From contig JAACDL010000111.1 of NCBI GenBank assembly GCA_009936765.1, positions 1-9,950 on the forward strand: 9,950 bases of DNA. The letters run 5' to 3'. The notes below the pieces were generated by a model. That model did not search any database and was not told the DNA's origin. It saw only the letters and a program-made list of their open reading frames with translations. Below, in pieces: positions 6,727 to 9,950 of this stretch (its first letter is position 1; each line of letters begins with the position of its first letter). Position numbers and translations under genes: made by a program. The stretch comes from Methanobacteriota archaeon. GTDB taxonomy: Archaea > Thermoplasmatota > Poseidoniia > Poseidoniales > Poseidoniaceae.

Positions 6727-6732
6727 ATGACA

Positions 6733-9700
6733 ATGAGCAAGTTAACCCCCATGATTTTAGCAGTAATTATGCTAGCTAGCACATCGCTAGTTGCACTTGA
6801 CCTAGCTGAACTGGAACCTAAAAACACGAACGAAGCAGATGGCCGCACAGGTCCTGACGCTGAAGTTGTAAGCATTCTGTCGCCTAGAGCGACAACGACC
6901 GACAGCATTACTGGCGAACAGTTACACACACTGAAAGCCGGCGAAGATGTAAACTTTGAGACATATATACAGAACGCAGGAGATACTGCTATCGAAGAGA
7001 TGGCAATTACTGTCACCGTATACTTGTCTGAAGGTGGCGCACGTGGCATGATTGCCAAAGATGCAGCAGGAAATGACCTATCCTGGACAAATGGCGATGT
7101 CGTCTGTGACGACTCATTCGTTTGCCCATGGTCTACACTAGCTGCTAACGCTGCGCTTGACTACGGCAAGTACACCATGATGTACCAAGGTGCAATTGTA
7201 ACTTGGACACCAATCACTGGTGACTATGTTGTTGTAGTTACAACATCTGCAGTAGGCGACAGTGACGCCGGAAACGACTACTCTGAAAATATGGTTTCAG
7301 TAGTGGACTGGACCGATATCGTAGTTGACCTAGCCTGGGCCTCTGGAAAGGAAGTCGAAGGCGGAGATGGAGACAAACCGTTTGATCTAACAGTGGAACT
7401 AGGTGGTTCTACAAGTTGGCAAGCACGCTCCATTACCCTTGATATTAAGGTTGAAGGTACACTTGATGCAGCAACAGGGCCAGCAGGAGAAGACCTGCTT
7501 GGAACATCCCAGTTTGCTACATTTGGTAACGCAGGTATGGAAGAAACCTACCGTAACGGTGAGGATGATACTAACATGACCAATGGTACTCGATACACAC
7601 TTAATTTCACAGACTCTGCAGCATGGCAAGGAGTCCTATCACCAGATACATCTGGTGGAAGCGGATCCTACAGCGTTGAAGTCAATCTAGTCAGTTACGT
7701 TCTATACGGGCAACTAGCAGACTGTATGAGAACCGTCGAAGAAGGCACTGGAGATAACAGAACACAAAGAGATGTTATGGATTACTGTGAAGTTACACAA
7801 TACCAAGACGATGATGCTTCAACAAGCGAAGCAGAAATCACAGGTATGATTCAAACTTACCACGACATTGGTATCATGAACTTGGTTGTAAACCAAGGAT
7901 ATGTAATGGATGAAAACGACATGCCTTTGACTCAGCCAACCATGCCAGGAATCATTGCAAGTCCTCTGAACCCAGCATGGTCCAGCGTACAAGCTACAGT
8001 CCGCCACCTTGGTACTTCCTTGGATACTACCTATGATTGGAAGGTAACATTCGATATCGAAAACACAGTTACCGGCGTAACAACAACTGAAGATGCTGAT
8101 GATTGTGCTTACGGAGTGGGAGAAGCATACATGCACATGGAACTGGGCGATGACCCTCAAAACCTAGGTACTGCTTTCGAAATGGGAGAAGCTTGTATCA
8201 TGTTTAACTTCGAACCAGGAGTATACAACATTACAGCTACAGTATCAATGGTCAATGAATCAGTCGCAGATATGTCTGCACGCAATGACGACTCTTCGAT
8301 TTACGGAATCACTGCACTAAACAACAGACCTGCAGTTTCTCTAACAGTTGAGCAAGAAGCGTTCTCAATTATTGTTGGCGAAGGGCAAGTTACACTTATT
8401 GCAGATGCATTCGATGCTGATGATAACAGTGGAGAGACTCTGAACTATGTTTGGACTCACCCTGACATGGCTGTAGTTGAGGGAATACCAATTCCTTCAC
8501 AATGTAACGGAATAGGCCCACAGTTCTCAGTTTGTGTTCTAAACGCAATCTCTAGCGACTGGGCAGGAGTTAATACATACTCAGTTACAGTTTCTGATGC
8601 TTATCAATCAAGCGCAACTGACTTCACAAATGTATTCATTTGGAATCAAATAGTTGCTCAAGACAGCACTGATAACGGAATTGAAATGCTATACGACTTA
8701 ACTTATGATGGGTACAACGCATTCCAAGTAACCGTTGACGACAGCGCAGAAGGGCCTTACACTCAGGACCTAACTTCCTTCGGATATGCTGGTGAATATA
8801 CTTCTGTAGCAGTTGTTGATTACACACCATCAACAACCTACTTGCCAGAAGATGTTGACTCACAGTCAATTACAATCAACTACGACCCTGCTCTTCTAGA
8901 GCCAACAAGTGTGTTCTGGATTAGTAACGGTAACTGGGCTCAGCTTGCTTCAACAATCAATGCTGGAACAATCAGCATTGACATGGGTGTAGGAAACCAA
9001 GTTCTACCACAGGGAGAAATTGTCCTTATGGGTGGAGTTCTACAGATCATCGAAGAGCCTGAAGGTAACCCAACAGGATTGAATGTCATAGCCACAAAGG
9101 GCGGAGACATCACTGCTACTTGGTCATATGATGGAAACACTGTACCTGGCTTTGATTGGTTACAAATGCAAATTTGTGATTCCAACGATGTTTGTTCAAC
9201 AACACAAGAGAACACCACTCTTATCGGACATTCGATGAGCGGACAGACTGACACAACACACGGTGAAACATACACCTACACACTGTCAGTTTGTAACGTA
9301 GGTGGATGCCATCCTACTGTTGCGACCGAATCAGCAACTGCTGACAAGGAAGTTGACGGCGATGCATCTGCTACTGCAATGACTGTATCAAACAAGGCTG
9401 ACTCAAATGCATGGACAGTATCTTGGACCGCATCTGGCGACACATCTGATGTAACTGGATGGATGGTCTGCTACACTGACTATTCTTGGACCACAAGCGG
9501 TGACATGCCATCAACATGTGCTGATGCTGAAGATTCAACGTCTGTAGACATTAACCACCCAGGTGGTATTGGAACAAAGACGTACTACTTCACAGCAGTA
9601 CCATATGATGACAAGGATAACATGGATAACTCAGTTCCTGGAACTGATATCATCCTTGTGAATGATAACAACCAAGAAGATCCTTGTGAAGTCGACCCAG

Positions 9701-9867
9701 ATGGTGCAGACTGTACCGTTGGAAGCACAGATGATGATGCTGAAGGTAGCATCCCTGCAGGAGCATGGGGCGCAATCATCGGACTTGTTGTTGTAGCATT
9801 CGTTGTCGGAGCGTTCATCCTCTCCCGTGGTGGAGATGATGATGATGGCAAGGACTGGGATTACTGA
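6733..9867 (+). CDS. Large membrane-anchored surface protein with CARDB-, PKD- and FN3-like domains
   Basis: The 1044-residue protein begins with a signal peptide (MSKLTPMILAVIMLASTSLV, about 1-24). A CARDB-like domain follows at about 45-192, with LKAGEDVNFETYIQNAG near its start and SDAGNDYSENMVSV near its end. Two more Ig-like beta regions lie at about 193-370 and 375-530, a PKD/cadherin-like domain at 532-638 (ADAFDADDNSGETLNYVW; NTYSVTVSDAYQS), an unassigned beta region at 640-775, and two FN3-like domains at about 781-870 and 880-972. An acidic linker leads to one membrane helix (about 1009-1030) and the tail SRGGDDDDGKDWDY, so most of the protein is outside the cell. Sixteen cysteines occur as eight close pairs, and several N-glycosylation sequons are present (for example NMTNGT). 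No catalytic motif was found; adhesion or a cell-envelope role is inferred. Codons end in C more often than in the permease gene (GAC, TAC, AAC), which suggests higher expression. It has its own promoter-like region, 236 bases after the transporter operon. Confidence 0.88.
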   Translation: MSKLTPMILAVIMLASTSLVALDLAELEPKNTNEADGRTGPDAEVVSILSPRATTTDSITGEQLHTLKAGEDVNFETYIQNAGDTAIEEMAITVTVYLSEGGARGMIAKDAAGNDLSWTNGDVVCDDSFVCPWSTLAANAALDYGKYTMMYQGAIVTWTPITGDYVVVVTTSAVGDSDAGNDYSENMVSVVDWTDIVVDLAWASGKEVEGGDGDKPFDLTVELGGSTSWQARSITLDIKVEGTLDAATGPAGEDLLGTSQFATFGNAGMEETYRNGEDDTNMTNGTRYTLNFTDSAAWQGVLSPDTSGGSGSYSVEVNLVSYVLYGQLADCMRTVEEGTGDNRTQRDVMDYCEVTQYQDDDASTSEAEITGMIQTYHDIGIMNLVVNQGYVMDENDMPLTQPTMPGIIASPLNPAWSSVQATVRHLGTSLDTTYDWKVTFDIENTVTGVTTTEDADDCAYGVGEAYMHMELGDDPQNLGTAFEMGEACIMFNFEPGVYNITATVSMVNESVADMSARNDDSSIYGITALNNRPAVSLTVEQEAFSIIVGEGQVTLIADAFDADDNSGETLNYVWTHPDMAVVEGIPIPSQCNGIGPQFSVCVLNAISSDWAGVNTYSVTVSDAYQSSATDFTNVFIWNQIVAQDSTDNGIEMLYDLTYDGYNAFQVTVDDSAEGPYTQDLTSFGYAGEYTSVAVVDYTPSTTYLPEDVDSQSITINYDPALLEPTSVFWISNGNWAQLASTINAGTISIDMGVGNQVLPQGEIVLMGGVLQIIEEPEGNPTGLNVIATKGGDITATWSYDGNTVPGFDWLQMQICDSNDVCSTTQENTTLIGHSMSGQTDTTHGETYTYTLSVCNVGGCHPTVATESATADKEVDGDASATAMTVSNKADSNAWTVSWTASGDTSDVTGWMVCYTDYSWTTSGDMPSTCADAEDSTSVDINHPGGIGTKTYYFTAVPYDDKDNMDNSVPGTDIILVNDNNQEDPCEVDPDGADCTVGSTDDDAEGSIPAGAWGAIIGLVVVAFVVGAFILSRGGDDDDGKDWDY

Positions 9868-9894
9868 TCTCATAACTTGACTGACAGCAAATAA

Positions 9895-9909
9895 CGGTGC
9901 TTGACACCG
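9895..9909. repeat. Short GC-rich hairpin after the surface-protein gene
   Basis: CGGTG (9895-9899) pairs with CACCG (9905-9909) around CTTGA. It lies 28 bases after the stop codon and six bases before the much stronger hairpin, so the two together make a structured 3' end. Confidence 0.5.
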
Positions 9910-9914
9910 AGGCT

Positions 9915-9946
9915 GCCATGAGGGGCGATTCGTCGCCCCTCATGGC
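9915..9946 (+). terminator. Perfect 14-bp hairpin with TTCG loop, likely terminator or mRNA 3'-end structure
   Basis: The arm at 9915-9928 (GCCATGAGGGGCGA) pairs base for base with 9933-9946, leaving the four-base loop TTCG. It lies 47 bases after the stop of the surface-protein gene. UUCG loops are exceptionally stable in RNA, although here the closing pair is A-U rather than C-G. The window ends four bases later in a C-run, so any T-tract is out of view. It could be an intrinsic terminator, a stabiliser of the mRNA end, or a shared terminator with a convergent gene to the right, because the palindrome works on both strands. Confidence 0.65.
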
Positions 9947-9950
9947 CCCC

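Noticed and set aside
6691..6732. Upstream ATG of the surface protein (adds MPSGEQPTLLEEMT)
   Set aside because: It would place 14 polar residues before the signal peptide, and the strong Shine-Dalgarno points to 6733.

Overview
The window most likely comes from an uncultured marine euryarchaeon of the Marine Group II / Poseidoniales type; this is inferred from gene content and style, not from a marker gene. The signs are an archaeal PIN plus zinc-ribbon nuclease of the Nob1 type, a TatA, a small MoaD/SAMP-like protein ending in GG, genes that start with little or no leader next to internal operon genes that have Shine-Dalgarno sites, and a very large secreted Ig-like-fold protein with a C-terminal membrane anchor and an acidic tail.

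Layout. Positions 1-272 (minus) hold the N-terminal part of a DedA/VTT-family membrane protein that runs off the left edge. Divergent from it is nob1 (355-819, plus). Convergent with nob1, with only 5 bases between the stop codons, is tatA (825-1118, minus). Upstream of tatA on the same strand is the MoaD-like gene (1172-1405, minus). Divergent from that gene is a two-gene ABC operon: a MacB/LolD-type ATPase (1458-2138) and, 2 bases later, a 1451-residue tandem FtsX-type permease (2141-6496). An AT-rich 236-base gap with repeats, an inverted repeat, a TATA-like box and a strong Shine-Dalgarno leads to a 1044-residue surface protein (6733-9867). The window ends in a perfect 14-bp hairpin closed by a TTCG loop.

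How the genes may work together. ATPase and permease form one MacB/FtsX-class exporter or mechanotransmission complex: ATP hydrolysis in the cytoplasm would move the two FtsX modules and their extracellular domains. The first extracellular domain is about 640 residues and contains what looks like a beta-propeller, which is the most unusual thing in the window. The surface protein next to it has a signal peptide, CARDB-like, PKD-like and two FN3-like domains, sixteen cysteines in eight close pairs and a membrane anchor. It may work with the transporter or may simply be a neighbour. TatA and DedA concern membrane transport and membrane homeostasis, Nob1 concerns 16S rRNA maturation, and the MoaD-like protein concerns sulfur transfer or protein modification; no functional link among these is visible. 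No tRNA, rRNA, CRISPR array, insertion sequence or integrase was seen.
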